Below, piece by piece: positions 1 through 7,857 of a stretch of DNA of 13,277 bases. Origin of the DNA: Thiobacillus sp. (lineage in GTDB: Bacteria; Pseudomonadota; Gammaproteobacteria; Burkholderiales; Thiobacillaceae); the NCBI GenBank assembly GCA_020217265.1, contig JAIWOS010000035.1:1-13277 (forward strand), given 5' to 3'. How positions within the stretch are numbered: position 1 is the first letter of the stretch; the number at the start of each line of letters is the position of its first letter. Position numbers and translations under genes: made by a program. The notes under the pieces were generated by a model. The model was not told the origin of the DNA, ran no database searches, and worked only from the letters and a program-made list of their open reading frames with translations.

Positions 1-74
1 AATTGGTAGACGCACTAGGTTCAGGTCCTAGCGGTGGCAACACTGTGGAGGTTCGAGTCCTCTTCTGGGCACCA
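1..74 (+). tRNA. tRNA-Leu (anticodon CAG), 5' end cut off by the window edge
   Basis: The window opens inside the D arm (AATTGGTAGACGC). The anticodon stem CTAGG/CCTAG at about 22-38 encloses the loop TTCAGGT, giving anticodon CAG, which reads CUG leucine codons. A long class II variable arm follows (CGGTGGCAACACTGTG), as expected for tRNA-Leu. The T arm contains GGTTCGAGTCC, and the acceptor strand TCTGGGC is followed by discriminator A71 and an encoded CCA at 72-74. About 15 nt of the 5' acceptor and D stem lie outside the window. The gene converges on purA. Confidence 0.95.
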
Positions 75-83
75 GACGCAAGC

Positions 84-116
84 AAAAAGCCGACTTCACG
101 TCGGCTTTTTGTTTTT
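84..116. terminator. Bidirectional intrinsic terminator between tRNA-Leu and purA
   Basis: A perfect 11-bp stem is formed by 84-94 (AAAAAGCCGAC) and 100-110 (GTCGGCTTTTT) with loop TTCAC. The A tract on one side and the T tract on the other, extended by GTTTTTG after 110, give a U-rich tail in both directions. It lies between two convergent genes, so it can end both the tRNA transcript on the plus strand and the purA operon transcript on the minus strand. Confidence 0.88.
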
Positions 117-132
117 GTGATGTTATCCGGCA

Positions 133-1452
<1,320 letters not shown>

Positions 1453-2409
1453 TTACGCGCCGGCAACGGCCAGCTCGCGCAAATCCAGACTGAAACCCGT
1501 GGCCGGACGCGCCCGGCCGAACACTCTGCCCACTTCGTCGTAGCGTCCGCCCTGCGCGATGGCGCGGCTGCGTCCCGCGGTATAGGCGGCGAAGACGACG
1601 CCGCTGTGGTAGCCGTAACCGCGCAGTTCCGCCAGGTCGTAGGCGGCATCCACCCCCTTGAGGCCGGCGTCGACGGCGTCGAGCGTGTCGAGCGCCGCGG
1701 CGACCGCAGGCAATTGCGGCAGGCGCGCGCGCGCTTCCTGCAGCACGCCCCGGTCGCCGTACAACTGCGGCAGCGCCGCGAAAGCATCGGCGAGCGCCGC
1801 CGGCAGGCCGGCCGTGAGCACCGCGACCGCGCTGGCGTCCTTGGCCTGCAGGGCGCCGAACAGCTGGTGTTCGACTTCGCCGGACAGGCCAGCCTCCTGC
1901 GCCAGCGCGCGGTACACGCCGACGTGGCCGATGTCGAGTTGCGCCGCGCGCACTCCACAGGCGTCCAGGCCCTGAAGCATGAGCGAGAGGATTTCGATAT
2001 CGGCCTGCGCGCCGGCATCGCCATACAGTTCGGCGCCGATCTGGATCGGCTCGCGCGAACGGTGAAAGCCGTCCGATTGCGTGTGCAGCACGCTGCCGGC
2101 ATAACACAGCCGGTTCACGGCATTGGCCGCGAGCAGGTGCGCATCGATGCGCGCGACCTGCGGCGTGATGTCGGCGCGCACGCCCATCAAGCGCCCGGAG
2201 AGCTGGTCGACGAGCTTGAAGGTCTTGAGATCGAGATCGGCGCCGACTCCTGTCAGGAGCGAGTCGACGTATTCCATCAGGGGCGGGATCACCAGCTGAT
2301 AGCCCCGCGCACGGAACAGGTCGAGCAGGGCGCGGCGCATGTCTTCCATGCGCCAGGCTTGCGGCGGCAGGACGTCCTCGACGTTTTCGGGCAGCAACCA
2401 GGCAGTCAT
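1453..2409 (-). CDS. hisZ: ATP phosphoribosyltransferase regulatory subunit HisZ (short C-terminus)
   Basis: HisZ is a catalytically dead paralogue of histidyl-tRNA synthetase. It assembles with short-form HisG and is needed for the activity and histidine feedback of the first step of histidine synthesis. The 318-residue protein begins with WLLPENVEDVLP and continues with the class II synthetase core: RADITPQVARIDAH at about 77-90, CYAGSVLHT, the QIGAELYGDAG motif, LRGYGYHSG, and GGRYDEVGRVFGRARPATGFS near the end. It stops just after SLDLREL. The betaproteobacterial HisZ proteins I remember continue about 65 residues further (about 383 in total), so the C-terminal segment seems to be absent; only 21 nt separate the stop from purA, so there is no hidden frameshifted tail. 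The start codon lies 1 nt after the DUF2065 stop (TGA-A-ATG), which suggests translational coupling. Confidence 0.94.
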   Translation of the reverse strand: MTAWLLPENVEDVLPPQAWRMEDMRRALLDLFRARGYQLVIPPLMEYVDSLLTGVGADLDLKTFKLVDQLSGRLMGVRADITPQVARIDAHLLAANAVNRLCYAGSVLHTQSDGFHRSREPIQIGAELYGDAGAQADIEILSLMLQGLDACGVRAAQLDIGHVGVYRALAQEAGLSGEVEHQLFGALQAKDASAVAVLTAGLPAALADAFAALPQLYGDRGVLQEARARLPQLPAVAAALDTLDAVDAGLKGVDAAYDLAELRGYGYHSGVVFAAYTAGRSRAIAQGGRYDEVGRVFGRARPATGFSLDLRELAVAGA

Positions 2410-2410
2410 T

Positions 2411-2599
2411 TCACTTCAGCCACATCAACACAAAAAGGCCGCCCAGCATCGAGGCGGCACCGATAAAACGCAATTGCCCGTCGGTCAGTTCGATGGCGCG
2501 ACGGAAGGCGTCGCGCCACAGAGCCGGGGCGGCAAACGGCAACAGGCCCTCGATCACCAGCAACAGGCCGAACGCGCCCAGCCAGTCGGTCCCGCTCAT
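2411..2599 (-). CDS. DUF2065 (YjeT-like) small inner-membrane protein
   Basis: A 62-residue protein with two hydrophobic segments, about 6-24 (WLGAFGLLLVIEGLLPFAA) and about 44-60 (RFIGAASMLGGLFVLMW), separated by a charged loop WRDAFRRAIELTDGQ. Length, topology and position just after hflC match the DUF2065/YjeT family, which sits next to hflKC in many proteobacteria. Its molecular role is unknown to me; the context suggests a link to the HflKC-FtsH complex, but that is inference. The start codon overlaps the hflC stop as ATGA (2596-2599), and hisZ starts 1 nt after its stop. Confidence 0.88.
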   Translation of the reverse strand: MSGTDWLGAFGLLLVIEGLLPFAAPALWRDAFRRAIELTDGQLRFIGAASMLGGLFVLMWLK

Positions 2600-3477
2600 T
2601 TCCCCCCGCTGGCGCGCGGGTTCTTCATGTACTTGAAGAAGTCTGCGCTGGGGTCGAGCACCATCACGTCGCTCTTGTTCTTGAAGCTGTCGCGATAGGC
2701 CTGCATCGAACGGTAGAACGCATAGAACTCGGGATTCTTGCCGTAGGCTGCGGCATACACCGCAGCCGCCTTGGCATCGCCCTCGCCCTTGACGCGCTGC
2801 GCGTCGCGGTACGCTTCGGCGACGATCACTTCCTTCTGCTTGTCGGCATCGGCCTTGATCTTTTCGGCCTCGGCCGCGCCGGTGGACCGCAACTCGTTGG
2901 CGACCTGCTTGCGCTCGGCTTCCATGCGCCGATAGACGTTTTCCGACACCGATTCGGGAAGGTCGACCCGCTTGATGCGCACGTCCACCACCTGCACGCC
3001 GATCTTGCGCGCGTCCTGGTCGGCCTTGGCCTGGATCGTGCGCATGACCTTGTCGCGCTCGCCGGAAACCACGTCGTTGATGGTGCGCTTGCCGAATTCC
3101 GCCCGCATGCCGTCGTTGACGGTCTGGTTGAGCCGGATCGCGGCGCGCATTTCGTCGCCGCCAACCGAGACGTAGAACTGCCGCGGATTGATCACCCGCC
3201 ACTTGATGTAGGCATCGACCAGCACGTTTTTCTTTTCCGAGGTCAGGAAACGTTCCGGGTCGGCCGCATCGATGGTGAGGATGCGGTTGTCGAAATAGCG
3301 CACGTTCTGAACCAGCGGCAGCTTGAAATACAAACCGGGCTGGGTCTTGACCGACACCACCTCGCCCAACTGGAAAACCAGCGCGTACTGGGTCTGCTTG
3401 ACGGTGAACATGCTGCCGCTCAACACGACCAGCAAGACGACGAGCGCGATCAGGAAGGGGGCGAAATTCTTGTTCAT
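2596..3477 (-). CDS. hflC: Protease modulator HflC (SPFH/prohibitin family)
   Basis: Together with HflK it forms a large membrane-anchored assembly that encloses FtsH and limits its access to membrane substrates. The 293-residue protein has a short N-terminal cytoplasmic tail, one membrane segment at about 7-25, and then the SPFH domain (TVKQTQYALVFQLGEVV at about 25-41, through GRDEMRAAIR-type sequence). A long alpha-helical region follows, rich in alternating Ala, Glu, Lys and Arg (ERKQVANELRSTGAAEAEKI and beyond), which is expected to build the wall of the cage. The C-terminus contains SDVMVLDPSADFFKYMKNP, typical of HflC. The start overlaps the hflK stop as ATGA (3474-3477), and GGGAGGAA lies just upstream inside hflK, so the two are translationally coupled and likely made in equal amounts. 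Confidence 0.97.
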   Translation of the reverse strand: MNKNFAPFLIALVVLLVVLSGSMFTVKQTQYALVFQLGEVVSVKTQPGLYFKLPLVQNVRYFDNRILTIDAADPERFLTSEKKNVLVDAYIKWRVINPRQFYVSVGGDEMRAAIRLNQTVNDGMRAEFGKRTINDVVSGERDKVMRTIQAKADQDARKIGVQVVDVRIKRVDLPESVSENVYRRMEAERKQVANELRSTGAAEAEKIKADADKQKEVIVAEAYRDAQRVKGEGDAKAAAVYAAAYGKNPEFYAFYRSMQAYRDSFKNKSDVMVLDPSADFFKYMKNPRASGGK

Positions 3478-4649
3478 GGCCGTTCCTCCCGGTCCCGGCT
3501 ACGGAAGGCGTCGCGCGAACGCGGGTCGCTCGTCGTCGGCGCAAGCGCGGGGGCGCCCGCGGACGGCTGCGCCAGCACTTCCGGCGCGCCTGCATACGGC
3601 TGGCTGACGATTTGCTGCAGCTTGTCGAGCGGCAGGTAGAGCAGGCTGTTGCCGCCCTTCTGGTCCACCACAACCTTGCTGGTGTTGTTCATCACGGTCT
3701 GCATGGTGTCGAGATACATCCGCTGGCGCGTGACCTGCGGCGCCTTCTGGTACTCCGTCAGGATCTGGGCGAAGCGGCTGGCCTCGCCCTCTGCATTGGC
3801 GATCACGGCCGCCTTGTAGCCTTCGGCTTCTTCTTTCAGCCGCGACGCCAGGCCGCGGGCGCGGGGCACAACGTCGTTCGAATAGGCCTCGGCCTCGTTC
3901 TTGAGGCGTTCGCGGTCCTGGCCCGCCTTCACTGCGTCGTCGAACGCGGCCTGCACCTGCTCGGGCGGCTGGATGTTCTGCAGGGTCACCTGGCTGATGC
4001 TGATGCCGGTCTTGTAGCGGTCGAGGATCTGCTGCATCAAGGCCTTGGCGCGCGCGGCGATCTCGGCCCGGCCTTCGTACAGCACGTAGTCCATCTTGCT
4101 CTTGCCGACGATTTCACGCATCGCCGTCTCCGCGACCTGCAGCACGGCGTCATCGGGCGAGCGGTTGACGAACACGTATTCGACCGGATCCTTGAGGATG
4201 TACTGCACGGCGAACTGGAGGTCGATGATGTTTTCATCGTCCGTGAGCATTTGCGACTCTTTGAGCACCTTGCTCTTGACGTTGTTGCGATAGCCGATTT
4301 CGACCGTGCGAACCTGGTCGACATTGACCACCTCGCGCGACTCGATCGGCCACGGCAGATGCCAGCGCGGCCCCGGCTCGGTGGTTTCGACGTACTTGCC
4401 GAACCGCAGCACCACGCCGCGCTGGCCGGTATCGACGATGTAGAAGCCGCTGGCGAGCCACACCAGCACCGCCAGCCCGAGCAGGAGGCCGATGAGGTTG
4501 CCGCCGCCGACCGGCTCGCGGTCGCCCGACTTGTTGCCGAACATGCCGTTCAATCGCTGGTTGAACTTGCGCCAGAGCTCGTCGAGGTCGGGCGGGCCGC
4601 TGTTCTTGCGGTTGTCGCGATTGCCCCATTGCGGGTCGTTCCAGGCCAT
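3474..4649 (-). CDS. hflK: Protease modulator HflK (SPFH/prohibitin family)
   Basis: Partner of HflC in the FtsH-regulating membrane complex. The 391-residue protein starts with the family signature MAWNDPQWGN and a polar N-terminal tail (PPDLDELWRKFNQRLN at about 19-34). A Gly-rich linker GGGN leads into one transmembrane segment at about 51-71, then the SPFH domain beginning IVDTGQRGVVLRFGKY and including TDDENIIDLQFAVQY. The helical segment (EAEAYSNDVVPRARGLASR, then KEEAEGYKAAVIANAEGEA) is followed by TVMNNTSKVVVD and a Pro/Ala/Ser-rich C-terminal tail from about 345 ending in many Arg and Asp residues. It begins 11 nt after the hflX stop with only a weak Shine-Dalgarno sequence, and overlaps hflC by 4 nt. 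Confidence 0.97.
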   Translation of the reverse strand: MAWNDPQWGNRDNRKNSGPPDLDELWRKFNQRLNGMFGNKSGDREPVGGGNLIGLLLGLAVLVWLASGFYIVDTGQRGVVLRFGKYVETTEPGPRWHLPWPIESREVVNVDQVRTVEIGYRNNVKSKVLKESQMLTDDENIIDLQFAVQYILKDPVEYVFVNRSPDDAVLQVAETAMREIVGKSKMDYVLYEGRAEIAARAKALMQQILDRYKTGISISQVTLQNIQPPEQVQAAFDDAVKAGQDRERLKNEAEAYSNDVVPRARGLASRLKEEAEGYKAAVIANAEGEASRFAQILTEYQKAPQVTRQRMYLDTMQTVMNNTSKVVVDQKGGNSLLYLPLDKLQQIVSQPYAGAPEVLAQPSAGAPALAPTTSDPRSRDAFRSRDREERP

Positions 4650-4660
4650 ATCGTCAGGGT

Positions 4661-5806
4661 TTAAGCGGAAAATGTAGTGGTTGGGAGTGCATCTGCGCCG
4701 GGACCGTCGCCCGCTCGCGCTTCGAGCAGGATTTCCGACAGCGCATCCCGCAAAAGTTCAAGTCCTGCGCCGGTTTTCGCAGATACGTAAACGCTTTGCA
4801 GTTTACCATACTCGTCCCGCGTGACTCCCGGCGCCACGCCCGTCAAATCGAGCTTGTTGTACACCCTAAGCTGCGGCACGACGTCCGCCCCGATCTCCTT
4901 CAAAACCTTGTCCACTGCCGCGATCTGGCGTTCGCGCGCGGGGCTCGCCGCATCGACCACGTGCAGCAGCAGGTCGGCCTCGGCGGTCGCTTCCAGCGTG
5001 GCCCGGAAAGCCGCCACCAGATCGTGCGGCAGGCGGGTGATGAAGCCGACGGTGTCGGACAGCACCACTTCCCCCACCTTCGGCAGGTAAATTTTCCGCG
5101 TGGTGGTGTCGAGCGTGGCGAACAGCTGGTCGGCGGCGTAGGCGCCGGCGTGGGTAAGCGCGTTGAAAAGCGTTGACTTGCCGGCGTTGGTGTAGCCAAC
5201 CAGCGCGACCGAGCGCACCTGCTGCCGGCTGCGCGCGCGGCGTTGGGTGCGCCGCTGTTTGTCCAGCTTCGCCAGCCGTTCCTGCAGCGCCTTGACGCGC
5301 ACGCCGATCAGCCGGCGGTCGGTTTCGAGCTGTTTCTCGCCCGGGCCCCGCATGCCGACGCCGCCACGCTGGCGTTCGAGGTGGGTCCAGCCACGCACCA
5401 GCCGGGTCGACAGGTGTTTCAACTGCGCGAGTTCGACTTGCAGCTTGCCTTCGGCGCTTTGCGCGCGGCGTGCGAAGATGTCGAGGATGAGGCTGACGCG
5501 GTCGATCACGCGGCAATGGAAGCGGCGCTCGAGGTTGCGTTCCTGCGCCGGCGAGAGTTCATGATTGAAGATGACGACGTCGGCCTCGACGGCCGCGACC
5601 AGCGCGGCGATCTCGTCGGCCTTGCCGCTGCCGACGAACAGCGCGGCGTCGGGGCGCGCCCGTTTGCCGAGCACTTCGCCGAGGATATGCAGGCCAGCGC
5701 CGGTGGCCAGCAGGCGCATTTCCGCGACGCTCTCCTGGAAATCCGGGTCACCGAAATCGATCGCGACGAGCACGACGCGCTCGCCGCCCTGGTGACGTTC
5801 AAACAA
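4661..5806 (-). CDS. hflX: GTPase HflX (ribosome-associated), probable TTG start
   Basis: HflX is a TRAFAC GTPase that binds the 50S subunit and splits stalled ribosomes, notably after heat shock. The 381-residue protein carries the N-terminal HflX domain (LFVGSGKADEI at about 57-66, NHELSPAQERNLE at 81-93), a Gly-rich linker RGGVGMRGPGEKQLETDRR at about 147-165, a Lys/Arg-rich helix, and a G domain with G1 GYTNAGKST at 204-212, G3 DTVGF at 251-255, G4 NKLD at 317-320 and G5 SAK at 342-344. The reading frame stays open to 6412 but would then overlap the EAL gene. The TTG at 5806 gives the usual start MFER and has GGAG 8 nt upstream; no in-frame ATG lies nearby. In the 80-nt leader I see TACAAT (minus strand, 5881-5876) without a good -35, and a small GGGGT-TCGT-ACCCC hairpin (5861-5874). 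Confidence 0.94.
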   Translation of the reverse strand: MFERHQGGERVVLVAIDFGDPDFQESVAEMRLLATGAGLHILGEVLGKRARPDAALFVGSGKADEIAALVAAVEADVVIFNHELSPAQERNLERRFHCRVIDRVSLILDIFARRAQSAEGKLQVELAQLKHLSTRLVRGWTHLERQRGGVGMRGPGEKQLETDRRLIGVRVKALQERLAKLDKQRRTQRRARSRQQVRSVALVGYTNAGKSTLFNALTHAGAYAADQLFATLDTTTRKIYLPKVGEVVLSDTVGFITRLPHDLVAAFRATLEATAEADLLLHVVDAASPARERQIAAVDKVLKEIGADVVPQLRVYNKLDLTGVAPGVTRDEYGKLQSVYVSAKTGAGLELLRDALSEILLEARAGDGPGADALPTTTFSA

Positions 5807-5886
5807 GGCGCGGACTCCGCTCGCCGGCTGGGAGGAGGTGCAGCATGGACAGTCTGGTCGGGGGTACGAACCCCTATTGTAGTGCG

Positions 5887-6639
5887 TCAGCGCAGTTCGG
5901 GTTTCCCGAAATGCCAGCCCTGGCCATAGTCCACGCCCATGTCGGCGAGAATGCGCGCCGTCTCGGCATCCTCGACGTGTTCGGCCACGGTACGCACCCC
6001 TTCCTTGCGGGCAAAATTCGCCAGGCTTTCGACGATGCCCGCGACTTTGCGGTCGGTCCGCATGTGGGTCACCAGCCAGCCTTCGATCTTGAGAAAGCTC
6101 ACCGGCAGGTGGGCAAGGTACAGGTACGAAGAATAGCCGCTGCCGAAATCGTCCAGCGCGAGGCGAAAGCCGAAGTCGATGAAGGGTTTCAGGTCGGCAC
6201 GCAGTTTCTCGAGGCTGACGATGCGCTGGCGTTCGGTGATTTCCAGCACGATGGGCTTGACCGGCCCCAGCACGAGCCCGCAACTCTGGCAATAATTCAG
6301 CGCGTTGGCGAGCATCTCCTCGACCAGATCGCGGCGCGCCAGGAACTGCGGCGACACGTTCACGAAATGCGCGAAATCTGGCGCGCCGCCGCCAGCCATG
6401 CGGGTAACGCAACTTTGCATCACCTGCCGTATCACGACACGATCGATCTCGGCGATCAGACTCAAACCCTCGGCAAGCTCGATGAAGCCTGCCGCTTCAA
6501 TGATCCCATCGGTCGGACTTTCGATGCGCGCAAGTGCCTCGTCCGCAACCACCCGACCGCTTTGCAGGTCGACAATGATTTGCGAAGCGTGCCTGATGCG
6601 TCCGGCAGCCAACGCATCACGTAGCATGACTCCATTCAC
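5887..6639 (-). CDS. Stand-alone EAL-domain c-di-GMP phosphodiesterase
   Basis: Predicted to hydrolyse cyclic di-GMP to linear pGpG. The 250-residue protein is almost only an EAL domain. All residues expected for Mg2+-dependent catalysis are present: EALAR at 34-38 (E34, R38), N94 in NVSPQF, E133 and loop-6 E136 in EITE, D163-D164 in DDFGSGYSS, K184 in LKIE, E220 in AEHVE and Q240 in QGWHF. The distances from D164 to K184, E220 and Q240 (20, 36 and 20 residues) match characterised EAL enzymes. Small departures are KIE in place of KID and SQI in place of YQP. No membrane segment or sensor domain is visible, so it is likely cytosolic. The start is taken as GTG at 6639, overlapping the stop of the GGDEF gene as GTGA; ATG at 6627 is an alternative. 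Expression probably depends on coupling to the upstream cyclase gene. Confidence 0.92.
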   Translation of the reverse strand: MNGVMLRDALAAGRIRHASQIIVDLQSGRVVADEALARIESPTDGIIEAAGFIELAEGLSLIAEIDRVVIRQVMQSCVTRMAGGGAPDFAHFVNVSPQFLARRDLVEEMLANALNYCQSCGLVLGPVKPIVLEITERQRIVSLEKLRADLKPFIDFGFRLALDDFGSGYSSYLYLAHLPVSFLKIEGWLVTHMRTDRKVAGIVESLANFARKEGVRTVAEHVEDAETARILADMGVDYGQGWHFGKPELR

Positions 6640-7682
6640 GTGCCCAGGGTGTGGGCAGCCAGGCAGACACGGTCGCGTCCGCTAGACTTGGCACGATACA
6701 AGGCATGATCAACTTCCTCCAGCAACCCTCCAATGTCGTTTGCACGGGGATCGAAGGCCCCCACGCCAGCCGAAAAACTCAGGGGGATTTCTCCAACCTG
6801 GGTTCGAACAGGAGTGGCGCGCGCGTGATTCGCCAACCGACCGATAATGCCCCCGGCTTCGTCGGCGGTACTGCCATGCAGCACGAACAGAAACTCCTCG
6901 CCACCCCAGCGGGCCACCCAGTCACCTTCACGCAAGCCCGCCTCGAAGCGTTTCGCGACTGTCTTCAACAATTCGTCGCCGACGGCATGCCCATAGCGGT
7001 CGTTGACCAATTTGAAATGGTCGAGATCAACCAGCGCCACCGCAAAGCCATGACCGTCGCGCGGGGTGCGCGCCCTTTCCTTCTGCAAACGTTCCTCGGC
7101 CGCACGACGGTTCGGCAGACCGGTCAGCATATCGGTGAGTGCAATGCGTTGGAGTAGTTCGGTTTGCGCCGATTGGTGCAGGGCATTACCCAGCCAGTCA
7201 GCAATGAGCGCCATATAGGCTTCATCGATGACGCTAGGCTCGCCCGGCACGCGCGACAGAAAAGCCAACACCCGGCTGGCATCGTCACCTGCATGGACTG
7301 GAAATCCGGCATACGCGCGCAACCCCATTTGAGTGGCGAAGGGGTCGGCATAAGGCGTCTTCGAGATATCGGCGATGAAGCGTTTACAGCCAGACTGCAT
7401 CACTGTCAGGCACGGTACCGCATCCGGCGGCAGTTCCGCGCCTTCCGGCAACACGGCGAGCCCGTCGCTCACATGTCTGGCATGGTATGTGGTGTCGAAC
7501 TGCCCCAGAACGACCAAATCCAGCGCCAGCACCCGGCGCGCCATGTCGAGCATCGTACGGATACGCTCGCGATCATCCAGGCCACACTGAATGGACAACT
7601 TCCACAGGGCATTGAGTCGTTCGAGGTGCAGGGCCTGTGCCTCCGCGCCGGCGGGAAGATCGCCATTGAGTAAAGTCGTCAT
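6636..7682 (-). CDS. GAF-GGDEF diguanylate cyclase
   Basis: Predicted to make cyclic di-GMP from two GTP. The 348-residue protein has a GAF-like sensor domain at about 35-175 (ERIRTMLDMARRVLALDLVV, then IADISKTPYADPF, AGFPVH and a helix ADWLGNAL). The GGDEF domain follows from about 180: LTDMLTGLPNRRA at 182-194, the metal- and substrate-binding DLDHFKLVND at 219-228, GHAVGDELL, and the active-site loop GGEEF at 260-264. RxxD (R251-D254) lies five residues before the loop, an intact inhibitory I-site. It ends right after YRAKSSGRDRV and a short tail, where a hybrid GGDEF-EAL protein would run on into EAL. No membrane segment is seen. The ATG at 7682 has no clear Shine-Dalgarno sequence but overlaps the stop of a tiny upstream reading frame as ATGA. 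The ligand of the GAF domain is unknown. Confidence 0.94.
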   Translation of the reverse strand: MTTLLNGDLPAGAEAQALHLERLNALWKLSIQCGLDDRERIRTMLDMARRVLALDLVVLGQFDTTYHARHVSDGLAVLPEGAELPPDAVPCLTVMQSGCKRFIADISKTPYADPFATQMGLRAYAGFPVHAGDDASRVLAFLSRVPGEPSVIDEAYMALIADWLGNALHQSAQTELLQRIALTDMLTGLPNRRAAEERLQKERARTPRDGHGFAVALVDLDHFKLVNDRYGHAVGDELLKTVAKRFEAGLREGDWVARWGGEEFLFVLHGSTADEAGGIIGRLANHARATPVRTQVGEIPLSFSAGVGAFDPRANDIGGLLEEVDHALYRAKSSGRDRVCLAAHTLGT

Positions 7683-7714
7683 GCTGTAGGCAGCAGATAT
7701 TCCAAGGTACTCAT
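7679..7714 (-). CDS. Possible 11-codon leader peptide before the cyclase gene
   Basis: A reading frame MSTLEYLLPTA ends in a TGA that overlaps the ATG of the GAF-GGDEF gene (ATGA at 7679-7682). The same frame has two further upstream ATG codons, at 7726 and 7735. If the predicted promoter at 7725-7753 is real, transcription starts near 7718, so the ATG at 7714 would be nearly leaderless and the cyclase would start by coupling. The cyclase has no good Shine-Dalgarno sequence of its own, which fits. A reading frame this short can arise by chance. Confidence 0.22.
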   Translation of the reverse strand: MSTLEYLLPTA

Positions 7715-7724
7715 GATATCGACC

Positions 7725-7753
7725 ATTGCAGCCATGACTTGACGGTCCGTCAA
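7725..7753 (-). promoter_or_regulatory. Predicted sigma-70 promoter for the GGDEF-EAL gene pair
   Basis: On the minus strand TTGACG (7753-7748) and TGCAAT (7730-7725) are separated by 17 nt. This gives five of six matches at -35 and four of six at -10 with ideal spacing. It lies in the 175-nt gap between galT and the cyclase gene and points at the latter. The -35 element is embedded in a perfect palindrome, which suggests repressor control. Confidence 0.45.
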
Positions 7754-7755
7754 GT
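7737..7755. promoter_or_regulatory. Perfect 9-1-9 palindrome, candidate operator
   Basis: The sequence ACTTGACGG-T-CCGTCAAGT is a perfect inverted repeat with a 1-nt centre (7746). It covers the predicted -35 hexamer of the cyclase promoter. Size and symmetry suit a dimeric helix-turn-helix repressor such as one of the TetR or GntR families, but I cannot assign it to a known regulator. It is not followed by a T tract, so it is not an intrinsic terminator for galT. Confidence 0.5.
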
Positions 7756-7796
7756 GCTCTCGACTCTATACCCGCAGGTTATGTATGGTCATCCCG

Positions 7797-7831
7797 AGCT
7801 TGGCCGTAACTTAGCCGCAAACAGCCAAGCT
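7797..7831. repeat. Inverted repeat downstream of galT
   Basis: AGCTTGGC (7797-7804) and GCCAAGCT (7824-7831) are perfect 8-bp arms separated by 19 nt, starting 27 nt after the galT stop on the minus strand. It could form a stem at the 3' end of the galT transcript. There is no U tract, so it is at most a 3'-end stabiliser or a weak terminator. Confidence 0.3.
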
Positions 7832-7857
7832 GCTGCCAGCCCATTGGCTCGCCGACG

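Noticed and set aside
3612..4664. 350-codon open frame on the plus strand opposite hflK
   Set aside because: A mirror of hflK with no domain; hflK itself matches its family end to end.
5807..5886. Possible hfq remnant between the EAL gene and hflX
   Set aside because: None of the three minus-strand frames over these 80 nt shows Hfq-like residues.
5807..6412. Upstream extension of hflX to 6412
   Set aside because: The extension lies over the EAL coding region, is Arg-rich and not protein-like, and the HflX family starts at the MFER-type sequence encoded from 5806.
7739..7753. FNR/CRP-type site in the palindrome
   Set aside because: The half-sites TTGAC and GTCAA are separated by 5 nt, not the TTGAT-N4-ATCAA of FNR or the TGTGA-N6-TCACA of CRP.
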